From NCBI RefSeq assembly GCF_023149035.1, contig NZ_JAHXMY010000002.1, positions 992,001 to 1,056,000 on the forward strand: 64,000 bases of DNA. Direction: 5' to 3'. Shown piece by piece: positions 15,195 to 26,989 of the stretch (the first letter of the stretch is position 1; each line of letters begins with the position of its first letter). The stretch is from Microbacterium sp. EYE_78 (GTDB lineage Bacteria > Actinomycetota > Actinomycetes > Actinomycetales > Microbacteriaceae). The notes under the pieces are model-generated. The model was not told the DNA's origin and did not search any database. It saw only the letters and a program-made list of their open reading frames with translations. Both the position numbers and the translations under genes were made by a program.

Positions 15195-16643
15195 TCAGCC
15201 CTCGGCCTTGTAGATGGGCGCCTTGCCGTTGACCGCGTCGCCGATCTTGTGGATGCGGATGTCGTTGGTCGCCCCGATGATCCCGGGAGGGGATCCGGAG
15301 ATGACGACCACCTTGTCCCCTTCCTGCAGCAGGCCGCGGGAGAGGAAGTAGTCGTCGACCTGCAGGAACATGAGGTCGGTGTGCGCGACGTGCTCGACGA
15401 GCGTGGACTGGACGCCCCAGGTCACCGCCATGCGACGACGGATCGCCGGTTCGATCGTGAACGCCATGATGGGGATGCCCGAGCGCAGGCGCGACATGCG
15501 CCGCGCCGTGTCGCCCGACTCGGTGAAGAGGCAGATGTACTTCGCCTCGACGAACTCCGCGACCTCGTTGGCGGCGAGGGTGATGATGCCGCCCTGCGTA
15601 CGGGGCTTGGCCGTCAGCGGGGGGATGCGCTCGAGGCCGTGGGTCTCGGTCGCGTCGATGATGCGGGCCATCGTCTCGACGACGCCGACCGGGTGCTTGC
15701 CGACGCTGGTCTCGCCCGAGAGCATGACCGCGTCCGCGCCGTCGAGGACGGCGTTGGCGACGTCGCTCGTCTCGGCGCGGGTCGGCACCGGGTTCTCGAT
15801 CATCGTCTCGAGCATCTGCGTCGCGACGATGACGGGCTTGGCCATGCGACGGCAGAGCTCGACGGCGCGCTTCTGCACGATCGGCACCGCCTCGAGCGGC
15901 AGCTCGACGCCGAGGTCGCCTCGGGCGACCATGATGCCGTCGAAGGCGTCGATGATCTCCTCGAGGGCGTCCACGGCCTGGGGCTTCTCGATCTTGGCGA
16001 TGACGGGGACCTTGCGGCCCTCCTCCGCCATGATCTCGTGCACACGGGTGACGTCGGCGGCGTTGCGCACGAACGACAGCGCGATGATGTCGGCGCCGGC
16101 CTGGAGACCCCAACGGAGGTCGGCCTCGTCCTTCTCCGACAGGGCCGGCACGTTGACTGCGACACCGGGCAGGTTGATGCCCTTGTTGTTCGACACCGGT
16201 CCGGCGACGATGACCTCGGTGGTCACGACCGGGCCGTCGACCGAGGTGACCTGCACGCGCACCTTGCCGTCGTCGATGAGCAGGTAGTCCCCGGGCTTCA
16301 CGTCGTTCGGCAGGCCCTTGAAGGTCGTCGAGACGATCTCCTTGGTGCCGGGGATGTCGTCGGTCGTGATCTTGAACACGTCGCCGACGGCGAGCTCGTG
16401 CGGACCGGCCGCGAAGCGTCCGAGGCGGATCTTCGGGCCCTGCAGGTCGACGAGGACGGCGACGGCACGGCCGGCATCCTCTGCCGCCTTCCGGACGTTC
16501 GCCAAGCGGGCATCGTGATCGGCGTAGTCGCCGTGGCTGAGGTTGAATCGGGTCACGTCGACACCGGCGTCGATGATGGCACGGACCATCTCGTAGCTTT
16601 CGGTGGCGGGACCCAGAGTGGCGACGATCTTCGCGCGTCTCAC
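15195..16643 (-). CDS. pyk: Pyruvate kinase
   Basis: 482 residues; converts phosphoenolpyruvate and ADP to pyruvate and ATP. Visible landmarks are RRAKIVATLGPAT at the N-terminus, RFNLSHGDYADH, DLQGPKIRLG, the active-site IIAKIEKPQAVDALEEI and MVARGDLGVELP, and QKRAVELCRRMAKPVIVATQMLETM. The C-terminal allosteric domain is complete. The GTG start at 16643 has GGAG 8 nt upstream. A TAGGCT box overlapping the gltD stop suggests its own promoter; it ends in a strong terminator. Confidence 0.97.
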   Translation of the reverse strand: MRRAKIVATLGPATESYEMVRAIIDAGVDVTRFNLSHGDYADHDARLANVRKAAEDAGRAVAVLVDLQGPKIRLGRFAAGPHELAVGDVFKITTDDIPGTKEIVSTTFKGLPNDVKPGDYLLIDDGKVRVQVTSVDGPVVTTEVIVAGPVSNNKGINLPGVAVNVPALSEKDEADLRWGLQAGADIIALSFVRNAADVTRVHEIMAEEGRKVPVIAKIEKPQAVDALEEIIDAFDGIMVARGDLGVELPLEAVPIVQKRAVELCRRMAKPVIVATQMLETMIENPVPTRAETSDVANAVLDGADAVMLSGETSVGKHPVGVVETMARIIDATETHGLERIPPLTAKPRTQGGIITLAANEVAEFVEAKYICLFTESGDTARRMSRLRSGIPIMAFTIEPAIRRRMAVTWGVQSTLVEHVAHTDLMFLQVDDYFLSRGLLQEGDKVVVISGSPPGIIGATNDIRIHKIGDAVNGKAPIYKAEG

Positions 16644-16691
16644 AGAAATGACTCCGTCGGGTAGTGATGAGGGGAGGTTGTGAACGGTCTC

Positions 16692-16697
16692 AGCCTA
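16692..16697 (-). promoter_or_regulatory. Probable -10 box (TAGGCT) for pyk
   Basis: TAGGCT overlaps the TAG stop of gltD, about 49 nt before the pyk GTG; the leader would hold the GGAG site. Confidence 0.4.
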
Positions 16698-18161
16698 GGC
16701 GTGCTGGAGCCCGATCGCGACGTCGGTCGGTCGGACCGGCGCCGGGAGGTCGGTGGCGCCCATGAGGTACTCGTCGACGGCGGATGCCGCGGCTCGCCCC
16801 TCAGCGATGGCCCACACGATGAGGGACTGGCCGCGCCCGGCATCCCCCGCCACGAAGACGCCCGGTGCGGTCGACTGCCAGTCGTCGGCCCGCTCGACGT
16901 TGCCGCGATCGGTGAACACCGCCCCGAGCTGCTGCTCGAGCGCGGGACGCTCGGGTCCCGTGAAGCCCATGGCGATGAGGACGAGGTCCGCCGGGATCTC
17001 CCGCTCGGTCCCGCTCTTGGGGACGCGTCGACCGTCGACGAACTCCGTCTCGGCCACGCGCAGCGCGCGGACCTCGCCGACCTCGTTCGAGAGGAACTCG
17101 ACGGTCGAGGCGAGGTAGGACCGCTCGCCGCCCTCTTCATGGGCCGATGCGACCTCGAAGAGCGTCGGCATCATCGGCCACGGCTGGTGGTCCGGTCGCG
17201 CCTCGGGCGGCTGCGTGCCGATGGCGAGGTTGGTGACGCTCAGCGCGCCCTGCCGGTGCGCCGTGCCGATGCAGTCGGCGCCCGTGTCGCCGCCGCCGAT
17301 GACGACGACGTGCTTCCCCTCGGCGTGGATCTGGTGCGGCACCTGATCGCCCGCGACCGCCTTGTTCGACTCGACGAGGTACTCCATCGCGAAGTGCACG
17401 CCGGCGAGGTCGCGGCCGGGGATGGCGAGGTCGCGCGGCTCAGTCGCGCCGGTCGCGATGACGACCGCGTCGTAGCGGGCACGCAGGTCCGCCCACGACA
17501 GGTCCTTGCCGATCTCGACGCCCGCCCGGAAGCGGGTGCCCTCGTCGCGCATCTGACGCAGCCGGGTCTCGAGGTGGCGCTTCTCCATCTTGAAATCGGG
17601 GATGCCGTAGCGCAGCAGACCGCCGATGCGGTCGTCGCGCTCGTACACGGCGACCGTGTGGCCGGCGCGCGTCAGCTGCTGTGCGGCGGCGAGACCCGCA
17701 GGCCCCGAGCCCACGACGGCGACGGTCTTGCCCGTGAGTCGCCCGGGAGGCTCGGCCTCGACCCAGCCGTTCGCGAACGCCTCGTCGATCGTCGAGACCT
17801 CGATCTGCTTGATCGTGACCGCAGGCTGGTTGATGCCCAGTACGCACGAGCTCTCGCAGGGCGCCGGGCACAGTCGGCCCGTGAACTCCGGGAAGTTGTT
17901 CGTGGCGTGCAGGCGTTCGATCGCCGCACGCCCCTCACCGCGCCAGGTGAGGTCGTTCCACTCCGGGATCAGGTTGCCCAGCGGGCACCCCTGATGGCAG
18001 AACGGGATGCCGCAGTCCATGCACCGGCCGGCCTGGCGTCGGAGCACGGCCTGGTCGCCCTGCTCGTACACCTCCTTCCAGTCCATGATGCGGACGGGAA
18101 CGGGCCGGCGCGGCGGGAGCTCGCGCTCGGTGACTTTGAGGAAGCCCTTGGGATCAGCCAC
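16695..18161 (-). CDS. gltD: Glutamate synthase (NADPH) small subunit
   Basis: 488 residues. It carries electrons from NADPH through FAD and iron-sulfur clusters to the large subunit. The N-terminal cluster cysteines are in [17 protein letters not shown] (about 47-63) and CPAPCESSC; then the FAD site [17 protein letters not shown] (about 145) and the NADPH site [16 protein letters not shown] (about 285). The C-terminal [18 protein letters not shown] closes the FAD fold. Its start overlaps the gltB stop by 8 nt, so the two subunits are coupled. Confidence 0.97.
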   Translation of the reverse strand: MADPKGFLKVTERELPPRRPVPVRIMDWKEVYEQGDQAVLRRQAGRCMDCGIPFCHQGCPLGNLIPEWNDLTWRGEGRAAIERLHATNNFPEFTGRLCPAPCESSCVLGINQPAVTIKQIEVSTIDEAFANGWVEAEPPGRLTGKTVAVVGSGPAGLAAAQQLTRAGHTVAVYERDDRIGGLLRYGIPDFKMEKRHLETRLRQMRDEGTRFRAGVEIGKDLSWADLRARYDAVVIATGATEPRDLAIPGRDLAGVHFAMEYLVESNKAVAGDQVPHQIHAEGKHVVVIGGGDTGADCIGTAHRQGALSVTNLAIGTQPPEARPDHQPWPMMPTLFEVASAHEEGGERSYLASTVEFLSNEVGEVRALRVAETEFVDGRRVPKSGTEREIPADLVLIAMGFTGPERPALEQQLGAVFTDRGNVERADDWQSTAPGVFVAGDAGRGQSLIVWAIAEGRAAASAVDEYLMGATDLPAPVRPTDVAIGLQHA

Positions 18162-21100
18162 CGGTCACCTCCAGGATGCGGGTCCAGACGACGTCGCTGT
18201 CGGGGTCGAGCCCCTCGTCGATCGCCTCCTGGCGGGTTTTCAGGACGGCCGCGTAATCGCGCGGCAGGACACGGGTGAAGTTCGCGGCTTCCGTCTCCAG
18301 GTCGGCGAGCAGCCGCTCGGCGAGGTCGGAGCCGGTCTCCTCGACGTGACGGGTCAGGAGGTCGCGGAGGATCTCGACGTCACCCGACCCGAGCTCGGTG
18401 AGCTCGAGCTCGCCCGTGGCCAGCGCCTCGCGGTTGATGAGCGCGCGGTCGAGCTGGTAGATGTACGCGGAGCCGCCGGACATGCCCGCACCGAGGTTGC
18501 GACCGGTGGCGCCGAGGATCACCGCCAGACCACCCGTCATGTACTCGAGCGCGTGGTCCCCCACCCCCTCGACGACGGCCGTCGCCCCCGAGTTGCGGAC
18601 GAGGAAGCGCTCACCGACCACGCCCCGCAGGAACATGGAGCCCTGGGTCGCGCCGTAGCCGATCACGTTGCCGGCGATGACGTTCTTCGAGGCGTCGAAG
18701 GTTGCCCCACGCGGCGGGCGGACGACGATCTCGCCACCCGAGAGCCCCTTGCCCACGTAGTCGTTCGAGTCCCCCTCGAGCCGCAGCGTGATGCCCGACG
18801 GCAGGAAGGCGCCGAAGGACTGTCCCGCCGAGCCGGTGAGGTTCACCTCGATCGTCCCCGCGGGGAGTCCGTTCGCCCCGTGCGCCTTGGTGACGTGGTG
18901 GCCGAGCATCGTGCCCACCGCGCGCTCGGTGTTGCGCACCGGGAGATCGATGGCGATGTGCCCGCCGTGCGCGACGACATCGCGGGCACTCTCGAGCAGC
19001 GCCACATCGAAGTGGTTCTCGAGCTCGTGCTCCTGCTCGATGACACGGTGGCGAGGTGCGTCGGCTCCGAAGGCCGGGCCGTGCAGGATCGGCGAGAGGT
19101 CGAGCCCGTACGCCTTCCAGTGGTCGACGGCGGGCTGCACGTCGAGGACCTCGGTGTGGCCCACGGCCTCTTCGATGGAGCGGAAGCCGAGCTCTGCGAG
19201 GTACTCCCGCACCTCCTGGGCGATGAACTCCATGAAGTTCACGACGTACTCGGCCTTGCCCGTGAAGCGCCTGCGCAACTCGGGGTTCTGGGTCGCGACA
19301 CCGACGGGGCAGGTGTCGAGGTGGCAGACGCGCATCATGATGCAGCCCTCGACGACGAGCGCGCTCGTGGCGAACCCGAACTCCTCGGCGCCCAGGAGCG
19401 CGGCGATGAGGACGTCACGGCCCGACTTGAGCTGCCCGTCGGCCTGCACGACCACGCGCCCGCGCATGTCGTTGATCATGAGCGTCTGCTGCGTCTCGGC
19501 GAGCCCGAGCTCCCACGGGGTGCCCGCGTGCTTCAGCGAGTTCAGCGGACTCGCTCCGGTTCCGCCGTCGTGGCCCGAGACCAGGATGACGTCGGCGAGG
19601 GCCTTCGCGGTCCCGGCGGCGACCGCACCGATGCCCGACTGGCTCACCAGCTTGACGTGGACGCGCGCCGACGGGTTGGCGCGCTTGACGTCGAAGATGA
19701 GCTGCTTGAGGTCCTCGATGGAGTAGATGTCGTGGTGCGGCGGCGGGGAGATGAGCCCGACGCCGGGCGTCCCCCCGCGGGTGCGGGCGATCCAGGGATA
19801 GACCTTGCCCGGCGGCAGCTGTCCGCCCTCGCCGGGCTTGGCACCCTGGGCGAGCTTGATCTGGATGTCGTCCGCGTGGGTGAGGTACATGCTCGTGACG
19901 CCGAACCGACCCGACGCGACCTGCTTGATCGCGCTGCGCCGCTCAGGATCGAGCAGCCGGTCGACGTCTTCGCCGCCCTCACCGGTGTTCGACTTGGCGC
20001 CGAGGCGGTTCATCGCGATCGCGAGGGTCTCGTGCGCCTCCTTCGAGATCGACCCGTAGCTCATCGCGCCCGTCGAGAAGCGCTTGACGATGGACGACAC
20101 CGGCTCGACCTCGTCGATCGGCACGGCCGGACGCACGCCCGTCTTCAGTCGGAACAGCCCACGGAGGGTCTTGAGCTCGGACGCCTGCTCGTCGACCATG
20201 TGCGTGTACTCGCGGAAGATGTCGTACCGACGCGTCCGCGTGGCGTGCTGCAGGCGGAACACCGTGTCGGGGTTGAACAGGTGCGGGGCACCGTCGCGGC
20301 GCCACTGGTACTCGCCGCCCGTCCAGAGCCGCTCGTGCGCACGCACGGCCTGATCCGAGGGGTAGGCGAAGTCGTGCCGCGCCTGGTTCTCGCGGGCGAT
20401 CTCATCGATGCCGATGCCGCCGAGCTTCGTCTCGGTGCCGGTGAAGTACGTGTCGATGAACTCCTGCGACAGACCGACGGCCTCGAAGACCTGGGCACCT
20501 GCGTAGGACGACACCGTCGAGATGCCCATCTTGGACATGATCTTCAGCACGCCCTTGCCGAGGGCGTAGATCAGGTTCTTGACCGCCTTCTCCTGCGAGA
20601 CGCCGGTGATGTAGCCCGCACGGACGAGGTACTCCGCCGTCTCCATCGCGAGGTACGGGTTGACCGCGGACGCGCCGTAACCGATGAGCGTCGCGACATG
20701 GTGGACCTCGCGCACGTCACCTGCCTCGACGACGAGACCGACCTTCATGCGGTTCTCGTTGCGGATGAGGTGGTGGTGCACGGCGGAGAGCGTCAGCAGC
20801 GACGGGATCGGGACGAGGTCCTTCGTCGAGTCGCGGTCGCTGAGGATGATGAACTCGACGCCGTCGGCGATCGCGGCATCCACCTCGGCGCAGATCTCGT
20901 CGAGCCGTCGACGCATCGACCCCGAGCCCGCGTCGGCCCGGTAGAGCCCCCGGATCGTGATCGAGCGACGACCCGGCAGCGCACGGTCGATGTTCTGCAG
21001 TTTGGCGAGCTCGTCGTTGTCGATCACCGGGAAGTCCAGCGTGATGACACGGGTGTGGTCGGCACCCGACGAGAGCAGGTTGCGCTCGGGACCGAGACCG

Positions 21101-22758
21101 AGGCCGAGGGAGGTGACGACCTCCTCGCGGATCGAGTCGAGCGGCGGGTTCGTCACCTGTGCGAACTGCTGGACGAAGTAGTCGAACAGGAGTCGCGGCC
21201 GCTCGCTGAGGACGGCGATCGGTGTGTCGGACCCCATGGCGCCCAGCGGTTCCGCCCCCGCCTGCCCCATCGGGGTCAGGAGGATGCGGACCTCCTCCTC
21301 GGTGTACCCGAAGGTGCGCTGGCGGCGGGTGATCGATGCGATCGGGTGGACGATGTGCTCCCGCTCGGGGAGGTCCTTCAGCCGCACACGGCCCTCGTCG
21401 AGCCACTGCTGCCACGGGTGCAGGTTCGCGAGGTCGCGCTTGATCTCGTCGTCCTCGACGATCCGCCCCTGGGCGGTGTCGACGACGAACATGCGGCCCG
21501 GCCGCAGCCGACCCCGGCGCTTGATGCGCTCCGGCGCGAAGTCGAGCACGCCCGTCTCGCTGCCGATGACGACGAGGCCGTCGGTGGTCTCGGTCCAGCG
21601 CCCCGGACGCAGGCCGTTGCGGTCGAGCGTCGCGCCGACCAGGGAGCCGTCGGTGAAGATGAGGGCGGCGGGCCCGTCCCACGGCTCCATCTGCATCGAG
21701 TGGTACTCGTAGAACGCACGGAGGTCGGCCGGGATGTCCGCCTGCTTCTCGTAGGCCTCGGGGACCATCATCATGATTGCGTGCGGCAGGCTGCGCCCGG
21801 TCAAGGTGAGGAGCTCGAGCACCTCGTCGAACGATGCGGAGTCGCTCTGGCCGGGGCTGCAGATCGGCAGCAGCGGACGGATGTCGCCGAGCACTTCGGA
21901 CTCGAGCTGCGACTGGCGTGCCCGCATCCAGTTGCGGTTGCCGTTCACCGTGTTGATCTCGCCGTTGTGCGCGAGCATGCGCAGCGGCTGGGCGAGCGGC
22001 CACGACGGGAAGGTGTTCGTGGAGTACCGCGAGTGCACGACCGCGAGCTCGGTCGCGAAGCGCTCGTCCTGCAGGTCGGGGTAGAAGGGCTCCAGCTGCA
22101 GGGTCGTGACCATGCCCTTGTAGCCGAGGGTGCGGCTGGACAGCGACACGAAGTAGGCGTCGAGCTCGTGCTGCGCGCGTTTGCGGAGTCGGTAGGTGCG
22201 GCGGTCCAGGGCGATGCCCGACAGTGCCGGCGCGTCACCGACGGCAGGGCGCGAGACGAACAGCTGCTCGAACGCGGGTCGCGCGTTGAAGGCGAGCTTG
22301 CCGAGGTGCTCGTCAGCGGTCGGCACGTCGCGCCAGCCGAGCACGGAGAGACCCTCGCTCAGCGCGATCTTCTCCACAGCCGCCTTCTGGGCCGTGCGCT
22401 CGTCGTGATCGATCGGCAGGAAGGCGAGGCCGACCGCGTACTCCCCCGCCGGCGGCAGGTCGAAGTCGACCACCGCGCGCAGGAATGCGTCGGGCATCTG
22501 GGTCAGGATGCCGGCGCCGTCGCCGGTTCCGGCATCCGAGCCGATCGCACCTCGGTGCTCGAGGTTGCGCAGCGCCGTCAACGCGAGGTCGACGATGTCG
22601 TGTCCGGCCTCGCCACGGAGGGTCGCGACCATGGCCAGGCCACACGCGTCCTTCTCGAAGGCGGGGTTGTACATGCCCTGCTTCGCAGGGAACGACCCAC
22701 CGGGCGCGGTCCCCTGCACAGCGGACAGGGTGTCTTCGTGACGGGAGCTCGAGGGCAT
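18154..22758 (-). CDS. gltB: Glutamate synthase (NADPH) large subunit
   Basis: About 1534 residues; makes two glutamates from glutamine and 2-oxoglutarate. Order: a 38-residue propeptide, the class II glutaminase beginning at Cys39 ([10 protein letters not shown]), the central domain, the FMN synthase domain with the 3Fe-4S motif [12 protein letters not shown], and the C-terminal Gly-rich beta-helix. I prefer the ATG at 22758 with GAGG 9 nt upstream; an in-frame GTG at 22773 is also possible. It follows lgt by 53 nt and overlaps gltD by 8 nt. Placement of gltBD between lgt and pyk fits the actinobacterial order. Confidence 0.97.
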   Translation of the reverse strand: MPSSSRHEDTLSAVQGTAPGGSFPAKQGMYNPAFEKDACGLAMVATLRGEAGHDIVDLALTALRNLEHRGAIGSDAGTGDGAGILTQMPDAFLRAVVDFDLPPAGEYAVGLAFLPIDHDERTAQKAAVEKIALSEGLSVLGWRDVPTADEHLGKLAFNARPAFEQLFVSRPAVGDAPALSGIALDRRTYRLRKRAQHELDAYFVSLSSRTLGYKGMVTTLQLEPFYPDLQDERFATELAVVHSRYSTNTFPSWPLAQPLRMLAHNGEINTVNGNRNWMRARQSQLESEVLGDIRPLLPICSPGQSDSASFDEVLELLTLTGRSLPHAIMMMVPEAYEKQADIPADLRAFYEYHSMQMEPWDGPAALIFTDGSLVGATLDRNGLRPGRWTETTDGLVVIGSETGVLDFAPERIKRRGRLRPGRMFVVDTAQGRIVEDDEIKRDLANLHPWQQWLDEGRVRLKDLPEREHIVHPIASITRRQRTFGYTEEEVRILLTPMGQAGAEPLGAMGSDTPIAVLSERPRLLFDYFVQQFAQVTNPPLDSIREEVVTSLGLGLGPERNLLSSGADHTRVITLDFPVIDNDELAKLQNIDRALPGRRSITIRGLYRADAGSGSMRRRLDEICAEVDAAIADGVEFIILSDRDSTKDLVPIPSLLTLSAVHHHLIRNENRMKVGLVVEAGDVREVHHVATLIGYGASAVNPYLAMETAEYLVRAGYITGVSQEKAVKNLIYALGKGVLKIMSKMGISTVSSYAGAQVFEAVGLSQEFIDTYFTGTETKLGGIGIDEIARENQARHDFAYPSDQAVRAHERLWTGGEYQWRRDGAPHLFNPDTVFRLQHATRTRRYDIFREYTHMVDEQASELKTLRGLFRLKTGVRPAVPIDEVEPVSSIVKRFSTGAMSYGSISKEAHETLAIAMNRLGAKSNTGEGGEDVDRLLDPERRSAIKQVASGRFGVTSMYLTHADDIQIKLAQGAKPGEGGQLPPGKVYPWIARTRGGTPGVGLISPPPHHDIYSIEDLKQLIFDVKRANPSARVHVKLVSQSGIGAVAAGTAKALADVILVSGHDGGTGASPLNSLKHAGTPWELGLAETQQTLMINDMRGRVVVQADGQLKSGRDVLIAALLGAEEFGFATSALVVEGCIMMRVCHLDTCPVGVATQNPELRRRFTGKAEYVVNFMEFIAQEVREYLAELGFRSIEEAVGHTEVLDVQPAVDHWKAYGLDLSPILHGPAFGADAPRHRVIEQEHELENHFDVALLESARDVVAHGGHIAIDLPVRNTERAVGTMLGHHVTKAHGANGLPAGTIEVNLTGSAGQSFGAFLPSGITLRLEGDSNDYVGKGLSGGEIVVRPPRGATFDASKNVIAGNVIGYGATQGSMFLRGVVGERFLVRNSGATAVVEGVGDHALEYMTGGLAVILGATGRNLGAGMSGGSAYIYQLDRALINREALATGELELTELGSGDVEILRDLLTRHVEETGSDLAERLLADLETEAANFTRVLPRDYAAVLKTRQEAIDEGLDPDSDVVWTRILEVTGG

Positions 22759-22811
22759 GCCTACCGTCCTCACATTGGTGCTCGACCTGGGACGACGTCG
22801 GCCCTGCGGTG

Positions 22812-23783
22812 CTATCGGGTGGTGACTGAGCTTGTGGCCCCGTCGGAGGATTCTTCGGACGCGGGGGGTGCGCTCACGTCCACGAAGTCATCGGATGCTT
22901 GCGATTGTACAGCGCCCGGAGCAGTCCATTCGCGACCCGGCTGGTACGGCGACGGCTCGTAGCCGGGGTGCCGTCGCTGCTGGACGATCATGATGGCAAG
23001 ACCCACCGCGACACCGAGGATCGATGCCCAGACGTTCGTGCGCAGGCCCAGGAACACTTCGCTCGGATCGATGCGGATGGATTCCCACACGATGCGACCG
23101 GCGGAGTACCAGACGAGGTAGAGCCCGAACAGGCGACCCCACTGCAGGTGGAAGCGGCGGCCCGCCGCGGCGATGATGATGACGCCCATGACGTTCCAGA
23201 TGACCTCGTACAGGAAGGTCGGGTGGAAGAGCGTGTCCTCGGGGAGACCGGCGGGCCACGCGGCGTTGGGGTAATCGATCTCGAGGCCCCACGGCAGATC
23301 GGTGGGAAGACCGAACAGCTCCTGGTTGAACCAGTTGCCGAACCGGCCGAGCGCCTGGGCGAGCAGCAGGCCCGGCGCGAGCGCGTCGGCGAAGGTCCAG
23401 AACCGGATGCCGCTCCACTTGCAGCCGAGCCAGGCACCGATCGCACCGCCGATGAGGGCGCCGAAGATCGCGATGCCCCCCTCCCAGATCCGGAAGATCG
23501 CCCAGATGTCCTTGTCCTCGCCGAAGTAGAACCCCGGGTGGGTGACGACGTGGAAGATGCGCGCGCCGATGATGGCAAGCGGCACCGCGAGCAGCGCGAT
23601 GTCGATGACGACCCAGGGCTCCGCACCGCGCTTGGTGAGCCGGCGGTTCGTCCAGAACGTGGCCACGACGATCCCGGTCAGGATGCACAGGGCGTAGAAG
23701 TGGATCGTCAGCGGACCGACCTGGAACGAGCTGATCGGCGGGCTGGGAAGGCTCGCCACGACGGAGAGGGCTGCGGAAGTCAC
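22812..23783 (-). CDS. lgt: Prolipoprotein diacylglyceryl transferase
   Basis: 323 residues, seven TM segments. It attaches diacylglycerol from phosphatidylglycerol to the lipobox Cys of prolipoproteins. The Lgt signature [13 protein letters not shown] is at about residue 145-157, preceded by [19 protein letters not shown] and followed by [11 protein letters not shown]. The C-terminal 45 residues form a polar tail, common in actinobacterial Lgt. I chose the GTG at 23783 because it is 7 nt after a TAGACT box; longer upstream frames overlap trpA. It lies 40 nt after trpA in the usual trpA-lgt order. Confidence 0.95.
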   Translation of the reverse strand: MTSAALSVVASLPSPPISSFQVGPLTIHFYALCILTGIVVATFWTNRRLTKRGAEPWVVIDIALLAVPLAIIGARIFHVVTHPGFYFGEDKDIWAIFRIWEGGIAIFGALIGGAIGAWLGCKWSGIRFWTFADALAPGLLLAQALGRFGNWFNQELFGLPTDLPWGLEIDYPNAAWPAGLPEDTLFHPTFLYEVIWNVMGVIIIAAAGRRFHLQWGRLFGLYLVWYSAGRIVWESIRIDPSEVFLGLRTNVWASILGVAVGLAIMIVQQRRHPGYEPSPYQPGREWTAPGAVQSQASDDFVDVSAPPASEESSDGATSSVTTR

Positions 23784-23790
23784 GACGGCG

Positions 23791-23796
23791 AGTCTA
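23791..23796 (-). promoter_or_regulatory. -10 box (TAGACT), leaderless lgt
   Basis: TAGACT, 7 nt (CGCCGTC), then the GTG of lgt; it implies an lgt promoter separate from trp. Confidence 0.5.
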
Positions 23797-23823
23797 CTTC
23801 GCCGCGCCGGGCGTCCGTGTCCG

Positions 23824-24624
23824 TCAGGCCGTGGCCCCTGCGGACCGGGTGCCCGCAGACAGCTCGCGGGTCTCCGCCGCCAAGCCCTCCAGTCCCCCGT
23901 CGCGCAGCGCCCGCACGAGCGCCGTGCCGACGATCGCGCCGTCTGCGTAATCGAGGACCCCGGTGACCTGGTCCGCGGTCGAGATGCCGATGCCGACGCA
24001 GGCGTTCTCGACGCCGTGCGCACGCAGCCGTGCGACGAGGCTGCGCGCCGCGGCATCCACTTCTGCGCGTTCGCCGGTGATGCCCATCGTCGAGACTGTG
24101 TAGACGAACCCGGTGGACTGCTCGGCGATCATCGCGAGGCGCTCATCGGTGGAAGTCGGCGCGGCGAGGAAGATCCGGTCGAGCCCGGTGCGCTCGGAGG
24201 CTGCAATCCATTCCGAAGCCGCATCGGGTGTGATGTCGGGCGTGATGAGTCCTGCACCGCCCGCTGCCGCCAGATCGTCCGCGAACCGGTCGACGCCGTA
24301 CTGGAACACCGGGTTCCAGTAGGTCATCACGACGATCGGGACATCCACCCGCTCGGCGATCGCGGCGACCGCGGTGAACGTGTCGCGCAGGCGGAACCCG
24401 GCTGCGAGGGCTGCCTGCGTCGCCTCCTGGATGACGACGCCGTCCATGACGGGATCGGAGTAGGGCGGGCCGAGTTCGAGGATGTCCGCGCCGTTCTCGG
24501 CGAGGGCGACGGCCGCCTCGATGCTCGTCTGCAGGTCGGGGTAGCCGATCGGGAGGTAACCGACGAACGCGCCGCGCCCCTCCGCCTTGGCAGCGTTCAT
24601 CGCTGCGGTGACACGGGAGCTCAC
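23824..24624 (-). CDS. trpA: Tryptophan synthase alpha chain
   Basis: 266 residues; splits indole-3-glycerol phosphate to indole, which is tunnelled to TrpB. The catalytic Glu lies in [16 protein letters not shown] (about residue 48), the catalytic Asp in the [10 protein letters not shown] strand area, and the phosphate loop in the C-terminal [11 protein letters not shown] / [10 protein letters not shown]. The GTG start overlaps the trpB stop as GTGA. Note Gly-Pro-Pro where many TrpA have Gly-Ile-Pro-Tyr. Confidence 0.96.
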   Translation of the reverse strand: MSSRVTAAMNAAKAEGRGAFVGYLPIGYPDLQTSIEAAVALAENGADILELGPPYSDPVMDGVVIQEATQAALAAGFRLRDTFTAVAAIAERVDVPIVVMTYWNPVFQYGVDRFADDLAAAGGAGLITPDITPDAASEWIAASERTGLDRIFLAAPTSTDERLAMIAEQSTGFVYTVSTMGITGERAEVDAAARSLVARLRAHGVENACVGIGISTADQVTGVLDYADGAIVGTALVRALRDGGLEGLAAETRELSAGTRSAGATA

Positions 24625-25880
24625 AGCTCGACTCCTTCGCCGCTGCCGGGCTCGGGATCCTCCGGCGCGTTCACCGGCTCGGCGCCGGCGTCGTACAGGT
24701 CGAACCAGCGGGCCGCCGTGTCCATGTCCTTGTCGCCGCGCCCCGAGAGGTTGATCGCGAGGATCGCGTCGGGACCCAGCTCGCGACCGATGCGGAGTGC
24801 ACCGGCCAGGGCGTGGGCGGATTCGATCGCGGGGATGATGCCCTCCGTGCGACTGAGCAGGCGCAGCGCCTCCATCGCCTCGGTGTCGGTCGCGGGGATG
24901 TACTGCGCGCGGCCGATGCTCGAGAGCCACGCGTGCTCGGGCCCGACGCCCGGATAGTCGAGGCCCGCCGAGATGGAGTGCGACTCGACGGTCTGCCCGT
25001 CCTCGTCCTGCAGGACGAAGGTCTTGGCGCCGTGGAGGATGCCGGGACGACCCCGCTCGATGGATGCCGCGTGCTTGGGCGTGTCGACGCCGTCACCTGC
25101 CGCTTCGACGCCGTAGAGAGCGACGCCCTCGTCGTCGAGGAACGCGTCGAACATGCCGATCGCGTTCGAGCCGCCGCCCACGCACGCGATGACGGCGTCG
25201 GGGAGGCGTCCGGTCTCGTCGAGGAGCTGCTGGCGCGCCTCCTCGCTGATGATCTTCTGGAAGTCGCGGACCATGGCGGGGAACGGGTGCGGACCCGCGG
25301 CCGTGCCGAAGATGTAGTTGGTCGTCTCGACGGAGGCGACCCAGTCGCGATACGCCTCGTTGATCGCATCCTTCAGCGTGCGGGACCCGGTCGTGACCGG
25401 CACGACCTCGGCGCCGAGCAGCCGCATCCGCGCAACGTTGAGGGCTTGCCGCTCGGTGTCGACCTCGCCCATGTAGATCGTGCACTCGAAGCCGAACAGG
25501 GCCGCTGCCGTCGCCGTCGCGACGCCGTGCTGACCGGCGCCCGTCTCGGCGATGACGCGGGTCTTGCCGAGGCGCTGCGTGAGCAGGGCCTGACCGAGCA
25601 CGTTGTTGATCTTGTGCGAGCCGGTGTGGTTCAGATCCTCACGCTTGAGGAAGACGCGGGCGCCGCCGGCGTGCTCGGCGAAACGCGGCACCTCGGTGAG
25701 GGCGGAGGGACGCCCCGCGTACACGTTCAGCAGCCGGGAGAACTCGGCGGCGAAGGCGGGGTCGGCCTTCGAGGCCTCGTACACCTCGGTCAGCTCGTCA
25801 ATCGCCGCGATGAGCGACTCGGGCATGTAGCGTCCACCGAATTCCCCGAAGAAGGGACCGGCGACCTCGCGAAGACTCAT
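24621..25880 (-). CDS. trpB: Tryptophan synthase beta chain
   Basis: 419 residues; PLP enzyme joining indole and serine. The PLP Lys is in [15 protein letters not shown] (about residue 95), the phosphate-binding loop in [12 protein letters not shown], and the substrate Glu in AETGAGQHG. The start [21 protein letters not shown] is the standard TrpB opening. Its ATG overlaps the trpC stop by 4 nt and its stop overlaps trpA by 4 nt. A 20-residue acidic tail follows the catalytic domain. Confidence 0.97.
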   Translation of the reverse strand: MSLREVAGPFFGEFGGRYMPESLIAAIDELTEVYEASKADPAFAAEFSRLLNVYAGRPSALTEVPRFAEHAGGARVFLKREDLNHTGSHKINNVLGQALLTQRLGKTRVIAETGAGQHGVATATAAALFGFECTIYMGEVDTERQALNVARMRLLGAEVVPVTTGSRTLKDAINEAYRDWVASVETTNYIFGTAAGPHPFPAMVRDFQKIISEEARQQLLDETGRLPDAVIACVGGGSNAIGMFDAFLDDEGVALYGVEAAGDGVDTPKHAASIERGRPGILHGAKTFVLQDEDGQTVESHSISAGLDYPGVGPEHAWLSSIGRAQYIPATDTEAMEALRLLSRTEGIIPAIESAHALAGALRIGRELGPDAILAINLSGRGDKDMDTAARWFDLYDAGAEPVNAPEDPEPGSGEGVEL

Positions 25881-26653
25881 GAACCTGCCTCCAGGAATGC
25901 GGCGAGCGTGGCGACGGGGTCGTTCGTGACCAGCGCCTCGCCGATGAGGACGACGTCCGCGCCGGCGGCCCGGTAGTGCGCGACGTCGTCGGGTGAGAGC
26001 ACCGCGGACTCGGCGATCTTCACGACGCCGTCCGGGAGATGCGGGGCGAGCCGGCCGAACAGGTCGCGGTCGAGCTCGAAGGTCGAGAGGTCGCGGGCGT
26101 TCACCCCGACCAGCCGTGCGCCGATGTCGTTCGCGCGCAGCACCTCGTCGTATGAGTGGGTCTCGACCAGCGGCGTCATGCCGAGCTCGATCACGAGCCG
26201 GTGCAGCTCCGCCAGCAGCGACTGCTCGAGCCCCGCGACGATGAGGAGCACGAGGTCCGCACCGGCGGCGCGGGCTTCGAGCACCTGATACGGCGTGGCG
26301 ATGAAGTCCTTGCGCAGGACCGGCAGCGTGACGGCCGCCCGGACGGCCTCGAGGTCGGCGAGCGTGCCTTTGAACCGGCGACCCTCGGTCAGGACCGAGA
26401 TCGCGGACGCGCCGCCCTCCTCGTACCGGCGGGCCTGCAGCGCGGGATCGGGGATCTCTGCGAGATGGCCCCGTGAGGGGCTCGCCCGCTTCACCTCGGC
26501 GATGATCTTGACGCGGTCGGCAGGTGCCAGCGCAGCGAGGGCGTCGATCGCCGGAGCCTGCGCGAGCGCGAGCTTCTCGACCACCTGCAGCGGGCGCGCG
26601 GTCTCGCGCTCCCGAGCATCCTCCACCGCGCCGGCCGTCAGGTCGGCGAGCAC
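25877..26653 (-). CDS. trpC: Indole-3-glycerol phosphate synthase
   Basis: 258 residues, TIM barrel. Catalytic Lys and Glu are in [15 protein letters not shown] (about 48-62), PVLRKDFI (general acid Lys), [23 protein letters not shown] and VGVNARDL. Monofunctional, without TrpF, as usual in actinobacteria where PriA (HisA) does the TrpF step. The GTG start lies one nt after the stop of the HGxxPAAW protein gene. First of the trpCBA set. Confidence 0.96.
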   Translation of the reverse strand: MLADLTAGAVEDARERETARPLQVVEKLALAQAPAIDALAALAPADRVKIIAEVKRASPSRGHLAEIPDPALQARRYEEGGASAISVLTEGRRFKGTLADLEAVRAAVTLPVLRKDFIATPYQVLEARAAGADLVLLIVAGLEQSLLAELHRLVIELGMTPLVETHSYDEVLRANDIGARLVGVNARDLSTFELDRDLFGRLAPHLPDGVVKIAESAVLSPDDVAHYRAAGADVVLIGEALVTNDPVATLAAFLEAGS

Positions 26654-26654
26654 G

Positions 26655-26882
26655 TCAGTGCTGCTTCGTGACGGTCTTGGATCCTCCGACGCCGTACCCC
26701 GCCTTGGTCATGATGAAGCCCACGACGAGGCCGATGACCAGGAGGACGACGGAGAGCCAGACGAGCAGCGGCATCTCGAGGAAGAAGAACAGCGTGCCGA
26801 ACGAGATCGCGACGAGCATGATCACGACAGTCGTCCAGGCCGCCGGGGAGTGTCCGTGGCCGGGGTCCTCGATGCCGCTCAT
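26655..26882 (-). CDS. HGxxPAAW (DUF6704-like) small membrane protein
   Basis: 75 residues with the motif HGHSPAAWT at about residues 9-17 and two TM segments (about 17-36 and 40-59), then a Gly-rich basic tail. Such proteins sit just ahead of trpC in many actinobacteria; the function is unknown, though the fixed position suggests a link to Trp synthesis or its membrane partner upstream. AAGGAG precedes the ATG. A TAGACT box lies about 75 nt upstream, so this gene and trpCBA may have their own promoter. Confidence 0.85.
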   Translation of the reverse strand: MSGIEDPGHGHSPAAWTTVVIMLVAISFGTLFFFLEMPLLVWLSVVLLVIGLVVGFIMTKAGYGVGGSKTVTKQH

Positions 26883-26897
26883 AGTTCTCCTTCGGAT

Positions 26898-26925
26898 GCG
26901 AAGCGCGGATGTGCGCGAAGCGCGG
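26898..26925. repeat. 11-bp direct repeat in the leader ahead of the trp genes
   Basis: GCGAAGCGCGG occurs at 26898-26908 and 26915-26925, 17 nt apart (start to start), in the transcribed leader upstream of the HGxxPAAW-trpCBA genes. The second copy forms a CGCG-AAG-CGCG mini hairpin. No tandem Trp codons or terminator are seen, so it is not a classic attenuator; it may be a protein site. Confidence 0.4.
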
Positions 26926-26954
26926 GTCTGGGGGCGACCGAAGCCGCACGCTCA

Positions 26955-26960
26955 AGTCTA
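26955..26960 (-). promoter_or_regulatory. Probable -10 box (TAGACT) for the trpCBA segment
   Basis: TAGACT gives a leader of about 65 nt to the ATG at 26882. It lies between the Trp-associated membrane protein and the HGxxPAAW gene. Confidence 0.4.
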
Positions 26961-26989
26961 GCGGGGCGAGCGCGCTCCCCCGCCCGGTG

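Noticed and set aside
18007..22962. Very long open frame on the plus strand opposite gltB and gltD
   Set aside because: It is the GC-rich antisense shadow of two well-conserved genes; its translation has biased Arg/Asp/Val composition and no recognisable domain.
26883..26989. Trp attenuator leader peptide
   Set aside because: No run of TGG codons and no terminator/antiterminator pair were found in the leader.
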